From: Actinoplanes regularis
Lineage (GTDB): Bacteria; Actinomycetota; Actinomycetes; Mycobacteriales; Micromonosporaceae
DNA: 64,000 nucleotides
Assembly: GCF_900188005.1 (NCBI RefSeq)
Contig: NZ_FZNR01000002.1
Location: 434,001-498,000 of the forward strand
Reading direction: 5' to 3'
Under the pieces are notes generated by a model. It worked only from the letters and a program-made list of their open reading frames with translations. It was not told the origin of the DNA and did not search any database. The translations under genes were made by a program, and so were the position numbers. The stretch's first letter is position 1. Every line of letters begins with the position of its first letter. Shown piece by piece: positions 19,236-28,867 of this stretch.

Positions 19236-20036
19236 CTACTCCCCGGACCCGAGCAGTTCCGCGAGCCGGCGGGTCTGTGCTTCCCGTTCGGCCCGGTCCT
19301 GCTCCGCGTACGACCGGCCGGGTGCCCCGGCCAGCAGGCCCTTGATCTCGGCGACGGCCCCCGCGTCCCCGGCCAGTACGGCGGCGACCAGGTCGGCGAC
19401 CGCCGCGTCCAGTTCGTCCCGCGGCACCACAGCGGTGGCGAGGCCGATCCGGTCCGCCTCGTCGGCCGGGATCCGTCGCCCGGTCACGCAGATCTCCAGT
19501 GCCCGGGACGGGCCGATCAGCTCGGTGAGCCGTTTCGTCCCGCCCAGATCGGGCACCAGGCCGAGCGTCACCTCGGCCATCGAGAACCGCGCGTCATCGG
19601 CGAGCACTCGCATGTCACAGTTCAGCGCCAACTGGAAGCCGGCGCCTATGGCATGTCCCTGCACCGCCGCGATGGACACGATGGACGGGCTGCGCAACCA
19701 CGTGAACGCGGTCTGGAAGCCCGCAATCCGATCGGCGCAGTCGGCAGATGACAACTGCGCCAGTCGAGCCAGTGCGGAATCGCCGTCACCGCGGGCAACG
19801 GACAGATCCAGGCCGGCGGAAAACGCGCGGCCTTCGGCTCGCACAATGACGACGCGGACGTCGCCCGGCAATTTTCGGGAAATGTTGCTCAGCTCCGCCC
19901 ACATGGCCGGAGTCTGTGCATTGAGAACGTCGGGCCGGCACAACGTGACCGTCGCGACCGGCCCAGCCTGTTCGTAGCGAACGCCTACATCATCGGCTGT
20001 TACCGCGGTTACCGGCTCGGCGTTGTCCGCCGTCAC
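19236..20036 (-). CDS. Enoyl-CoA hydratase/isomerase family protein (crotonase fold)
   Basis: A 266-residue crotonase-fold enzyme acting on acyl-CoA thioesters, probably in fatty acid or related acyl-CoA breakdown. The CoA-binding and oxyanion-hole segments FSAGLDLS and GHAIGAGFQLAL are present, followed by MAEVTLGLVPDLGGTKRL and the helix GRRIPADEADRIGLATAVVP. The reaction (hydratase, isomerase or other) cannot be told from these motifs. The GTG start overlaps the stop of the small HTH gene (GTGA, 20033-20036), so the two are translationally coupled. A hairpin closes the pair. Confidence 0.8.
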   Translation of the reverse strand: MTADNAEPVTAVTADDVGVRYEQAGPVATVTLCRPDVLNAQTPAMWAELSNISRKLPGDVRVVIVRAEGRAFSAGLDLSVARGDGDSALARLAQLSSADCADRIAGFQTAFTWLRSPSIVSIAAVQGHAIGAGFQLALNCDMRVLADDARFSMAEVTLGLVPDLGGTKRLTELIGPSRALEICVTGRRIPADEADRIGLATAVVPRDELDAAVADLVAAVLAGDAGAVAEIKGLLAGAPGRSYAEQDRAEREAQTRRLAELLGSGE

Positions 20037-20260
20037 GCCTTCTTGCGGCGGCGGGCGCCGCCGCGCTGGCGCAACTGCACGCCCGATTCGGTTAGCACGC
20101 GGTGGACGAATCCATAGGACCGGCCAGTCGAAGCGGCAAGCGCCCGGATGCTCTCACCGGAGGTGTAACGCTTCACCAGGTCCTTGGCGAGCGACTGCCG
20201 CTCGCTACCGACGATTCGACGACCCTTCTCAGTACTGGTAGCTGTGCCAGTGGCTGCCAT
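20033..20260 (-). CDS. Small helix-turn-helix protein, conserved in actinobacteria
   Basis: A 75-residue basic protein. The middle, YTSGESIRALAASTGRSYGF (about residues 32-51), has the pattern of a resolvase/transposase-type helix-turn-helix, and the C-terminus RRRKKA is strongly basic. I recognise it as a small HTH protein common and well conserved in actinobacteria, of uncertain function, probably DNA binding. The ATG at 20260 has GAGG 8 nt upstream. It is coupled to the downstream crotonase by a GTGA overlap. Confidence 0.75.
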   Translation of the reverse strand: MAATGTATSTEKGRRIVGSERQSLAKDLVKRYTSGESIRALAASTGRSYGFVHRVLTESGVQLRQRGGARRRKKA

Positions 20261-20698
20261 CTTGAATCCTCACGTCGCAGACAGTGCGGTCAGATACGGT
20301 CCCACCTATTACACCGCCTCCAACGATCATGCGCTAGGCATCTACCGCCGAGGAACGTGCCCATTTATTACTGTCAGGAACTTGACGGTTACCACGCGCA
20401 TCAATGTCAGACCGTTTGCCCGCAGGGCGCGGGGCGACATTTTCGGCGCGCGACCCACGACTCGGCAGGCTCACCAAGACCATCGATCACCTGCAGAAAC
20501 ACTCGATCGAGGACGACACGCCGAGGGTTACGCGCCGAAGCTGTGCGGGGGCTGTGAGTCACCCCTGTGGGATGAGGTGCGCGTACGGGCGCAAGTCCGA
20601 CCTGCCCTCAAACGCCCGAACATCGCACTGTCTGTGTGGGCACCAGTTGACAACTGACGATGCCAATGATCCAGGACCCCTCACAACCTGCTATGGGG
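20261..20698. other. Intergenic region (438 nt) upstream of the HTH gene
   Basis: It separates the HTH gene (leftward) from the 3' end of the ABC-F gene. Bases 20290-20400 are clearly less GC-rich than the surroundings, as expected for the HTH promoter; TATCTG on the minus strand near 20295 could be a -10. Several open frames cross it but none has family-like sequence or a ribosome site. No RNA gene was recognised. Confidence 0.4.
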
Positions 20699-22303
<1,605 letters not shown>

Positions 22304-22334
22304 GGAAATTCTCGCTCTCGGTGATTGGGCTGAC

Positions 22335-22415
22335 TCAGGGCGCAAAAAGACGCCGGCCGTCCCCTGGACGGTCGGCGCTGGGCAGGTCAGCCTTCGCAGA
22401 GCAGCACGCGGCCAT
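22335..22415 (-). CDS. Candidate leader peptide upstream of the ABC-F gene
   Basis: A 26-codon frame starts at ATG 22415, includes two adjacent Cys codons (residues 4-5) and runs through both arms of the terminator-like hairpin, stopping at 22335, 31 nt before the ABC-F start. Its position would let a translating ribosome control the hairpin. There is no strong ribosome site, and a shorter GTG frame (VLLCEG) inside it is an alternative. Translation is unproven. Confidence 0.3.
   Translation of the reverse strand: MAACCSAKADLPSADRPGDGRRLFAP
22344..22378 (-). terminator. Terminator-like hairpin in the ABC-F leader (probable attenuator)
   Basis: In the minus-strand RNA, GCCGACCGTCC pairs with GGACGGCCGGC (10 of 11 pairs, 3-nt loop) and is followed by GTC and five U residues. 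It sits about 40 nt before the ABC-F ATG. No minus-strand gene lies upstream; the peptidase gene is divergent. So it interrupts only the ABC-F leader transcript. Confidence 0.55.
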
Positions 22416-22431
22416 ACTACCCGGCGGCCGC

Positions 22432-22437
22432 TGTCAA
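22432..22437 (-). promoter_or_regulatory. Possible -35 element (TTGACA) for the ABC-F leader
   Basis: A perfect TTGACA on the minus strand, with TAGTAT 12 nt and TATGGC 15 nt further on. The spacing is short of the usual 17, so the -10 assignment is unsure. Confidence 0.35.
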
Positions 22438-22504
22438 CTCCCACTCGATTAGGCCGCAAGATCATCGGGTACACGCCGTGCAACCGTGGCGAAGTGAGGA
22501 CGGC

Positions 22505-23428
22505 ATGGAACTCAACGAGAACGCCGAGATCGACACCAGTCAGGTCGAGGACCTTCGTGGCTCGGGCGGCGGCGGGGGTGGCTTCGGTGGGCTGCCCATC
22601 GGTGGCGGCGGCCTGACCGGCATCGTCATCACGGTGCTGCTCGCCCTGGTCGGCGGCTACTTCGGGATCAACACCCTGGGCGGCGACGGTGGCTCCCCGA
22701 ACGCCGACAACACCAGCCTCGACCAGGAGTGCCACCAGCAGACCGCCCGCGAGCAACTGGACTGCCGCAACGTCCTCTACATCAACTCGATCCAGGCGTA
22801 CTGGGCCACCGAACTGCCCGAGGCGTTCGGGAAGCCATACGAGAAGGCCACCACCAGGATCTTCTCGAACCGGGTGAGCACCGGCTGCGGCACCGCGGAC
22901 TCCGGGGTCGGCCCGTTCTACTGCCCGGCCGACAACAAGGTCTACATCGACCTGACCTTCTACCAGGAGATGGCCCGGCAGCTCGGCGCGCCCGGCGAGT
23001 TCGCCCAGCCCTACGTGCTCGCCCACGAGTACGGTCACCACGTGCAGGACCTACTCGGCACCGAGGCGGAGATGCGGCGGGCGCAGCGGTCCAACCCGGA
23101 CCAGGCGAACCTGGAGTCGGTGCGGCTTGAGCTGCAGGCCGACTGCTACGCCGGGGCCTGGGCCCGGGGCGCGACCGGCACCACCGACGCCAAGGGCAAC
23201 AAGATCTTCAAGAGTCTCACCGCGGCGGACATCCAGGAGGGCATCCAGACCGCCGGCCAGATCGGTGACGACACACTCCAGCAACGTAACGGTGGCACCA
23301 TCGACCCACGCGAGTTCACCCACGGCACATCGGCGGACCGGCAGAAGTGGTTCCGCACCGGGTACGACTCGGGTGATCCGAAGAAGTGCGACACGTTCGC
23401 GCCGGGCGCGGTCAAGGCGGGCGACTGA
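22505..23428 (+). CDS. YpfJ-type neutral zinc metallopeptidase, membrane anchored
   Basis: A 307-residue protein of the YpfJ/KPN_02809 zinc-peptidase family. A Gly-rich cytoplasmic N-terminus (residues 19-38) is followed by one transmembrane helix (about 39-58), then an extracytoplasmic peptidase domain with HEYGHH (the HExxH zinc site, about residue 178) and the downstream ELQADCYAGAWA (third ligand region). Paired Cys in the domain may form disulfides. The substrate is unknown. The ATG at 22505 has GAGG upstream. It is divergent from the ABC-F gene. Confidence 0.85.
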   Translation: MELNENAEIDTSQVEDLRGSGGGGGGFGGLPIGGGGLTGIVITVLLALVGGYFGINTLGGDGGSPNADNTSLDQECHQQTAREQLDCRNVLYINSIQAYWATELPEAFGKPYEKATTRIFSNRVSTGCGTADSGVGPFYCPADNKVYIDLTFYQEMARQLGAPGEFAQPYVLAHEYGHHVQDLLGTEAEMRRAQRSNPDQANLESVRLELQADCYAGAWARGATGTTDAKGNKIFKSLTAADIQEGIQTAGQIGDDTLQQRNGGTIDPREFTHGTSADRQKWFRTGYDSGDPKKCDTFAPGAVKAGD

Positions 23429-23526
23429 CCGTTTCCGATCCCTGGCCTCCGGCCGCCGACCCGCACCTGGCGCGGGACGGCGGCCGGATCCTTTCCGCCG
23501 GGCGGGGTCCGCCGGGACGTCCCGGG

Positions 23527-24159
23527 TCAGGGTTCGCGGATCAGCACCCGCACGGCGCGGGCCAGGGCGATCGCCTCGACCAGTACGGCGTGCCGCGGCT
23601 CCGGCACGTCCAGCAGCCGCCCGGCCCGCAGCGCGGCGACCGGCGCGAGCGTCCGGTCGGCCAGGATCGCGTCCACGGCGGCGCGGTCACCACCGGTCAC
23701 GAGCGCGGTCAGGGTCCGTACCTCCGGAAGGAGAACGCGCGCGGCGATCCCGGCGCTGTCCGCGGTCGCCGCCTTGGCCTGGTTGGCCCGGCGGCGGGCG
23801 AAGCGCTGCTGCGACCAGCCACCCGCCGCTGTCCGCCCCTGCACGTAGTGGGTGTCCACCTTGGAGGAGGTCAGCTCGGTCCCGTCGGCGATCCCGGCCG
23901 CGACCGCGCCCTTCCGGGCGAGCAGCAGCCCCAGCCGCCGCGGCTCCAGCGCCGCGCGGATCAGCTCGGCCACGCTCCCCGGCTCCCCGGCGCCCGGCGG
24001 CGCGTGCAGCGTCGCCTCCGCCCCGTCCGCGGCGACCAGGGTCAGGCCCTCCTCCCGGTACGCACCGTGGCGGGTCGCGAAGTTCTCCAGCCAGCGCCCC
24101 ACCCGCTCGGGCGCCACATCCACCCATTTGCCGCCGCCGGCGGCCGGCCGTTCACCCAT
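23527..24159 (-). CDS. acVLRF1-family peptidyl-tRNA hydrolase
   Basis: A 210-residue actinobacterial VLRF1 protein, related to eukaryotic Vms1/ANKZF1 and eRF1. The family's key loop GGWSQQRFARRRANQA (about residues 112-127), with its conserved Gln, and the preceding THYVQGRTAAGGW are intact. VLRF1 proteins release nascent chains from peptidyl-tRNA on stalled large ribosomal subunits; in bacteria this role is expected rather than shown for most members. The start is ATG at 24159, giving the compact N-terminus MGERPAAGGG. It lies near the ABC-F gene, another ribosome-acting factor, though not in one operon. Confidence 0.8.
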   Translation of the reverse strand: MGERPAAGGGKWVDVAPERVGRWLENFATRHGAYREEGLTLVAADGAEATLHAPPGAGEPGSVAELIRAALEPRRLGLLLARKGAVAAGIADGTELTSSKVDTHYVQGRTAAGGWSQQRFARRRANQAKAATADSAGIAARVLLPEVRTLTALVTGGDRAAVDAILADRTLAPVAALRAGRLLDVPEPRHAVLVEAIALARAVRVLIREP

Positions 24160-24347
24160 TCTCGTCAGCCTACGGCCGTGGGACGCCGGCCCCGGCCACC
24201 CGGGCGTCAAGCCCGGTGAGATCGCTGGTGCCACCCTCCACCGGTGGAGCGCTCAGGACGTGATCACCGTACGAACTTGGCAGACATTGATCGACATACC
24301 TCCCCGTGGCACAAAGGGGCGAGCATGCAAGAGCCCGGGGCCGGCGG

Positions 24348-24950
24348 TCAGGAGCCGGCGAGAAGGCGGATGGCGAGGACGGCGATCACCAGGCTGGAGG
24401 TCAGCGCCGTGAGCAGGCGACCCCGCCGGCCGGTCAGCAGGCGACCCACCAGCGAGCCACCCCCGGCGATCAGGAGTTGCCAGCTCGCCGAGGCCAGGAA
24501 GGCACCCACGACGAACCAGATCCCGCCGCCGGCGCCGCCGTTGGCGAGGACCAGCGCGGCGAAGTAGATCACGGTGGCCGGGTTGAGCAGGGTGAGCCCG
24601 AGAATTCCGGCGTACGCGCGCAGCGCCGTTGCCGGGCGCTCGTCCCGCTCACCGGTTCCGGTGCTCCGGAGCGCGCCCCACGCCGTCCAGGCCGCCAGCG
24701 CCAGCAGGACCACGGCCCCGGCCCAGCGCAACGGCTCCGCGACCGGAGCGATCACGCCGGCGACGGCCGCACCCCCGGCGACCGCGACACAGGCGTAGAT
24801 CCCGTCCGCCGTGGCCGCGCCCAGCCCCGCCGCGGCACCGACCCGCAGGGACGTGCGGGCGCTGAGCCCCGCGATCAGTGCGCCGATCGCCCCGACCGGA
24901 ACCGCGATCCCGTAGCCGGCGACGACGCCGGCCAGGAACGGTGCGCTCAT
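24348..24950 (-). CDS. LysE-family amino acid exporter
   Basis: A 200-residue membrane protein with six predicted helices. The family features are the N-terminal VPVGAIGALI followed by GAAAGLGAATADGIYA, and LTLLNPATVIYFAAL in the middle (about residues 117-131). LysE/RhtB proteins export amino acids or related metabolites; the substrate cannot be read from sequence. Its ATG overlaps the TGA of a short upstream frame (ATGA, 24947-24950), suggesting translational coupling. Confidence 0.8.
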   Translation of the reverse strand: MSAPFLAGVVAGYGIAVPVGAIGALIAGLSARTSLRVGAAAGLGAATADGIYACVAVAGGAAVAGVIAPVAEPLRWAGAVVLLALAAWTAWGALRSTGTGERDERPATALRAYAGILGLTLLNPATVIYFAALVLANGGAGGGIWFVVGAFLASASWQLLIAGGGSLVGRLLTGRRGRLLTALTSSLVIAVLAIRLLAGS

Positions 24951-25042
24951 GGCAGCTGCTTCGGCGCCGTGATCTCGCGGTCGGTCCGCTGCTGTCGCCC
25001 GGCCCGTTCGGCCACGGCGACAGGGACGGTGCGGAAGGACAT
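24947..25042 (-). CDS. Possible small protein coupled to the LysE exporter
   Basis: A 31-residue frame (MSFRTVPVAVAERAGRQQRT...) ends in a TGA that overlaps the LysE start by 4 nt, the same coupling used by other operons in this window. A GTG at 25054 would add four residues. It has no recognised family; it could be a true small protein or a leader that feeds ribosomes onto the exporter gene. Confidence 0.3.
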   Translation of the reverse strand: MSFRTVPVAVAERAGRQQRTDREITAPKQLP

Positions 25043-25191
25043 CGGCTCGATCACGCCGCCATCATGCTGGCCGCCCGGCCGCCCGGCCAGCGATTTTCCT
25101 CATACAAGGCCCTGGTCGGACCGGCCGGCAGGCCGAGACATCACCCGATGCGCCTTTCCGGCGACGGACTGTGACAGATAAAGTCCGATTC

Positions 25192-25887
25192 ATGGGCGTT
25201 GTCGCGGAACTGATCCTGATCCGGCACGGGCAGAGCCTGGCCAACGTCGCCTTCCCGGAGGCCAACCGGAACGGACTGCTGGAGACGGCACTGAGCGGCC
25301 GGGACGCCGACGTCCCGCTGACCGGGCTGGGCATGGAGCAGGCCCGGGCGGTCGGCACCTGGCTGGCCGCCCTGCCGGAGGACCGCCGGCCCCAGGTCGC
25401 CGTGACCTCCCCTTACCTGCGGGCCCGGGAGACCTGGCGGATCGCGGGTGAGGCCGCCGGGACGACGACCGTCCCGCGCACCGACGACCGGCTCGTCGAC
25501 CGGCTCCTCGGCGAGCTGGAGATGCTGACCCGGGCCGCCGTGGCGGCCCGGTTCCCCGGTGAGGCGGCACGCCTGGCCGAGGCCGGGATGTGGGAGTACC
25601 GGCCACCCGGCGGCGAGTCGTTCGCCGACATCCGGGTCCGGCTCACGTCCTTTCTGGAGGACCTGCACACCGAGCACGCCGGCCGCCGGGTGATCGTGGT
25701 CGCCCACGACGCGGTGGTGCTGATGACCCGCGCCGTGCTCGAGGACCTGGACTGGGCGGAGCTGGCCGCCGTGGAGAAGTCCGCGGGCGCCGTGCGGAAC
25801 GCGTCGGTCAGTCGCTTCGTGAGCGACGGGAACGGTGGCCTCAAACTCGACCGCTACAACGCGATCGACCACCTGCCACCGGCCTGA
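25192..25887 (+). CDS. Histidine phosphatase superfamily protein (phosphoglycerate mutase-like)
   Basis: A 231-residue enzyme of the histidine phosphatase (branch 1) superfamily. The catalytic LIRHGQS (about residues 9-15, phospho-accepting His), the Arg-rich TSPYLRARET (about 70) and the second His in VVAHDAVV (about 171) are present, as is the general-acid Glu region GELEML. Its substrate may be a phospho-sugar or other phosphoester. The start ATG at 25192 gives the typical N-terminus; a GTG at 25171 is an alternative. It is divergent from the LysE unit. Confidence 0.8.
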   Translation: MGVVAELILIRHGQSLANVAFPEANRNGLLETALSGRDADVPLTGLGMEQARAVGTWLAALPEDRRPQVAVTSPYLRARETWRIAGEAAGTTTVPRTDDRLVDRLLGELEMLTRAAVAARFPGEAARLAEAGMWEYRPPGGESFADIRVRLTSFLEDLHTEHAGRRVIVVAHDAVVLMTRAVLEDLDWAELAAVEKSAGAVRNASVSRFVSDGNGGLKLDRYNAIDHLPPA

Positions 25888-25917
25888 ACCCACCAGAATC
25901 CATTGATCGGCATCTTC

Positions 25918-25931
25918 CAAAGAATTCTTTG
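25918..25931. promoter_or_regulatory. Perfect palindrome upstream of the MFS gene
   Basis: CAAAGAATTCTTTG is a perfect 14-bp palindrome, AT-rich against a very GC-rich background, 47 nt before the MFS start. It could be an operator for a dimeric repressor. The regulator is not identified. Confidence 0.35.
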
Positions 25932-25978
25932 CATGGATAGGTTGGTTCGATGCCCGCACTCTTGCGGAGGAACCAGCG

Positions 25979-27223
25979 GTGAGGCGTGGACTGGTCGGCC
26001 TGCTCGCGGCCGAGGCGATCTCCCTGCTCGGCAGCCGGATCACCTTCGTGGCGCTGCCCTGGCTGGTGCTGACCAGCACCGGCTCGGCGCTGCTGGCCGG
26101 GGTGGCCGGCTTCGCCGAGATGCTGCCGTACGTCCTGGCCGGCCTGCTCGGCGGTCCGATCGTCGACCGGGTCGGCCCGCGCTCGACGGCGGTCGCCGCG
26201 GACGTGGCGAGCCTGCTCGCGGTGAGCGGCATCCCGATCCTCGCCGCCACCGGCACCATCCCGTTCCACACCCTGCTGTGCCTGATCGCCCTGGCCGGGG
26301 CGTTACGCGGGTTCGGTGACACGGCCAAACGCGCCCTGCTGCCCCGGATGATCGCCGAGGCCGGGCTGACCACCGAGCGCGGCACCACCCTCTACGACGG
26401 AATCAGCCGGATCGCCACGCTGCTCGGCCTGCCACTGGCCGGGGTGCTGGTGGCCACGATCGGGCCGACCCGGGTCCTGCTGGTCGACGCGGCCACGTTC
26501 GGCGTGTGCGCGCTGCTGATCCTCTGCCACGTGCGGCCCTCCTCCACCGGAGCGGGACCGGCGGAGGAGGAGAAGGACGGTTACGCCGCGGCCCTGCGGT
26601 GCGGGTTCCGGTACGTACGGCACGACCGCCTGATCATCGGCATCATGTCGCTGCTGTTCGTGACGAACCTCTTCGACCAGGCGTACCTGACCGTGTTCGT
26701 ACCGGTCTGGGTGCGGGAGGGACCGCACGGACCGGCCGCTCTCGGCGTGCTCGGTACCGCCTTCGGGGTGGGTGCGGTGGCCGGGAACATCCTCTGGACG
26801 ATCCTGGGACCACGTCTGCCCCGCCGCGCCACGTTCGCGGTGTGCTTCCTGATCGGCGGCCCGGCGCAACTGTTCGCGCTGGCCCTGTCCGACCGGTTGT
26901 GGCTGATCCTGACGACCGCCGCGATCGCCGGCACGCTGATGGCGACGGTCAACCCGATCCTGCTGGCCGCCGTCTACGAGCGCATCCCGTTCCGCGTCCA
27001 CGGCCGGGTGATGAGCGTGCTGATCGCGTTCGCCTGGGCCGGCATCCCGCTCGGCGGCGTCCTGGGCGGCTGGGCCGCCGACGCGCTCGGCCTGCACGCC
27101 GGCGCCCTGCTGGTCGGCATCGGCTACCTGATGGTCACCCTCTCCCCGTTCCTCTTCTCCGCCTGGCACGCCCTCGACGAGCATCGCGTCCTGCCCGCCA
27201 AGGCCCTGGTCGGTGCAAAGTAG
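25979..27223 (+). CDS. MFS transporter (drug-efflux-like)
   Basis: A 414-residue major facilitator with about 12 helices. The first loop has GLLGGPIVDRVGPRSTAV (about residues 59-76), the cytoplasmic motif A equivalent; a charged central loop (EEEKDGYAAALRCGFRYVRHDR) links the halves. The pattern fits the MFS_3-like macrolide/enterobactin exporter group. The substrate is unknown. The GTG start at 25979 has GGAGGAA about 8 nt upstream. A palindrome at 25918-25931 may regulate it. The next gene starts 10 nt downstream, so the pair may be an operon. Confidence 0.8.
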   Translation: MRRGLVGLLAAEAISLLGSRITFVALPWLVLTSTGSALLAGVAGFAEMLPYVLAGLLGGPIVDRVGPRSTAVAADVASLLAVSGIPILAATGTIPFHTLLCLIALAGALRGFGDTAKRALLPRMIAEAGLTTERGTTLYDGISRIATLLGLPLAGVLVATIGPTRVLLVDAATFGVCALLILCHVRPSSTGAGPAEEEKDGYAAALRCGFRYVRHDRLIIGIMSLLFVTNLFDQAYLTVFVPVWVREGPHGPAALGVLGTAFGVGAVAGNILWTILGPRLPRRATFAVCFLIGGPAQLFALALSDRLWLILTTAAIAGTLMATVNPILLAAVYERIPFRVHGRVMSVLIAFAWAGIPLGGVLGGWAADALGLHAGALLVGIGYLMVTLSPFLFSAWHALDEHRVLPAKALVGAK

Positions 27224-27233
27224 TCTCGGCCGG

Positions 27234-27977
27234 ATGAAGATCGCTCATGACGTGACCGGGGACGGCCCGGACGTGCTGCTGCTGCATTCCACTGTGTGCG
27301 ACCGCCGGATGTGGGATCCCCAGGTTCCGGCGCTGACCGCGGCCGGCTTCCGGGTCACCCGCTGCGACCTGCGCGGATTCGGCGAGTCCTCGATCCCCGA
27401 CAAGCCCTGGAACGACGCGGACGAGGTCGCCGAGCTGTTCGGGGACGGCCCGGTCGCGCTGGTCGGTTCGTCCGGCGGCGGCCAGATCGCGTTGGAGCTC
27501 GCCGCCCGCCGGCCGGACCGGGTCTCCGCGCTGGTGCTGCTCTGCACCGCCCTGCCCGGCCATCCGAAGAGTCCACAGCGGCTGGCGTTCGCCGTGCGGG
27601 AGGACGCCCTGCTCGAGGCCGGGGACCTGGACGCCGCGGTCGAGCTCAACGTCGACGTGTGGCTCGGCCCGGAGGCCGGCGAGGAGGCGCGGGCCGCGGT
27701 CCGCACCATGCAGCGCCGGGTCTTCGACCTGCAGCCGCCGGGGGCCCCGGAGCCGGAGCAGATCGAAGTGGACTGGGACCTGGCCACGATCACCGCGCGG
27801 ACGCTGCTCTTCTCCGGCGGGCACGACCTGCCGGACTTCCGGGAGATCGCGGAACGGCTGGCCGGCACGCTGCCGGACGCCCGGCACGTCGAGCTGGACT
27901 GGGCCGGTCACCTGCCCAGCCTGGAGCGCCCCGACCTGATCAACCCGCTGCTGATCGGGTTCCTAGGAAACCGATGA
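27234..27977 (+). CDS. Alpha/beta hydrolase
   Basis: A 247-residue cytoplasmic alpha/beta-fold hydrolase. The nucleophile elbow is VGSSGGGQ (Ser about residue 81), the acid is probably Asp in SGGHDLPDF, and the catalytic His is in DWAGHLPSLE near the C-terminus. The loop LHSTVCDRRMW forms the oxyanion region. Esterase or lactonase activity is possible; the substrate is unknown. It follows the MFS gene by 10 nt. Its 3' end overlaps the next, opposite-strand alpha/beta hydrolase gene by 38 nt. Confidence 0.8.
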   Translation: MKIAHDVTGDGPDVLLLHSTVCDRRMWDPQVPALTAAGFRVTRCDLRGFGESSIPDKPWNDADEVAELFGDGPVALVGSSGGGQIALELAARRPDRVSALVLLCTALPGHPKSPQRLAFAVREDALLEAGDLDAAVELNVDVWLGPEAGEEARAAVRTMQRRVFDLQPPGAPEPEQIEVDWDLATITARTLLFSGGHDLPDFREIAERLAGTLPDARHVELDWAGHLPSLERPDLINPLLIGFLGNR

Positions 27978-28797
27978 CCTTCTGGACGAGCCATTCCGCG
28001 TCGTCCAGCCAGGAGAAATGTCCACCGCCCGGAACCATGGCCAGCTCGGCCTGCGGGAACAGGCCGGCGTAGTCGGCGGCGGCCTTCGGCGGCAACTGCA
28101 GGTCGAGCTCGCCCGAGACCAGCAGGACGGGCGCGGCCAGGCCGGCCAGCCCCGTACGTACCGTATCGGGGTCGAAGGCGCCCTCGGCGTTGTAGGCCGC
28201 GGCCGCGACCTTGTTCTTCTGCCCGGCCTCGCGGGCCGAGTAGGCCTGCGTCTCGGCGTCCCACCGGCCGTAGATGAACGGCGCCAGGGCCCGGCCGTCG
28301 GCCGGCGTCGCCTGCCCGGTCTGCACCCGCTCCAGCGCGGCGAACGCCTCCGGGAACCACGGCTCGCCTCGGCGTTCCTCGGCGACCCGCCGCCGGTCCA
28401 GATCGGTGATCTCCAGGTGGACCGCGCGCGGGCTGGGGTTGACCAGCACCAGCCGGCGCACCCGCGCCGGGTGACGCACGGCGTAGAGCAGCGCCAGCGA
28501 CGCACCGGCGGAGTGCCCGAGCAGGTCGAAACGCTCCAACTGGAGTCGCTCGCGCAGCGCCTCGACGTCGGGCACCTGCCGGTCGCAGCGATAGGTCGCG
28601 GGGTCCGCCGGGATCGCTGAGGAGCCGGTTCCGCGCAGGTCAGGGATGAGCAGCAGCCGGTGCGCGGAGAGGCCACCGAGATCGCCGAGGTACGCGGCGG
28701 CCTGCATCGGGCCGCCGGGGAGGCAGACGAGCGGTTCACCGCCTCCCGACCGGTGCAGCGCGAGCCGGGTGCCGTCGGAAGCGGTGAAGGTGTCCAC
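27940..28797 (-). CDS. Alpha/beta hydrolase, proline-iminopeptidase-like
   Basis: A 285-residue alpha/beta hydrolase. The nucleophile elbow is LLGHSAGASLA (Ser about residue 95), the acid region is VSGELDLQLP and the His is in GGGHFSWLDD. The opening LVCLPGGPMQ and DLRGTGSS resemble proline iminopeptidases, but the substrate is not fixed. The start ATG is at 28797. It converges on the preceding hydrolase and the coding regions overlap by 38 nt; both proteins end in an IGFLG-x-R segment encoded on opposite strands of one palindrome. Confidence 0.8.
   Translation of the reverse strand: MDTFTASDGTRLALHRSGGGEPLVCLPGGPMQAAAYLGDLGGLSAHRLLLIPDLRGTGSSAIPADPATYRCDRQVPDVEALRERLQLERFDLLGHSAGASLALLYAVRHPARVRRLVLVNPSPRAVHLEITDLDRRRVAEERRGEPWFPEAFAALERVQTGQATPADGRALAPFIYGRWDAETQAYSAREAGQKNKVAAAAYNAEGAFDPDTVRTGLAGLAAPVLLVSGELDLQLPPKAAADYAGLFPQAELAMVPGGGHFSWLDDAEWLVQKVIGFLGTRSAAG
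27954..27975. repeat. 22-bp near-perfect palindrome inside the convergent gene overlap
   Basis: Ten of eleven base pairs match around the centre at 27964/27965. It encodes IGFLGNR on the plus strand and IGFLGTR on the minus strand, and could also form a transcript hairpin for both genes. Confidence 0.6.
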
Positions 28798-28867
28798 GCC
28801 CGGATCCTATGCGCGCGGGCCGATATATTGCGGGAACCTGTCGGACAGCCGGACTACGCTCCGCCCC

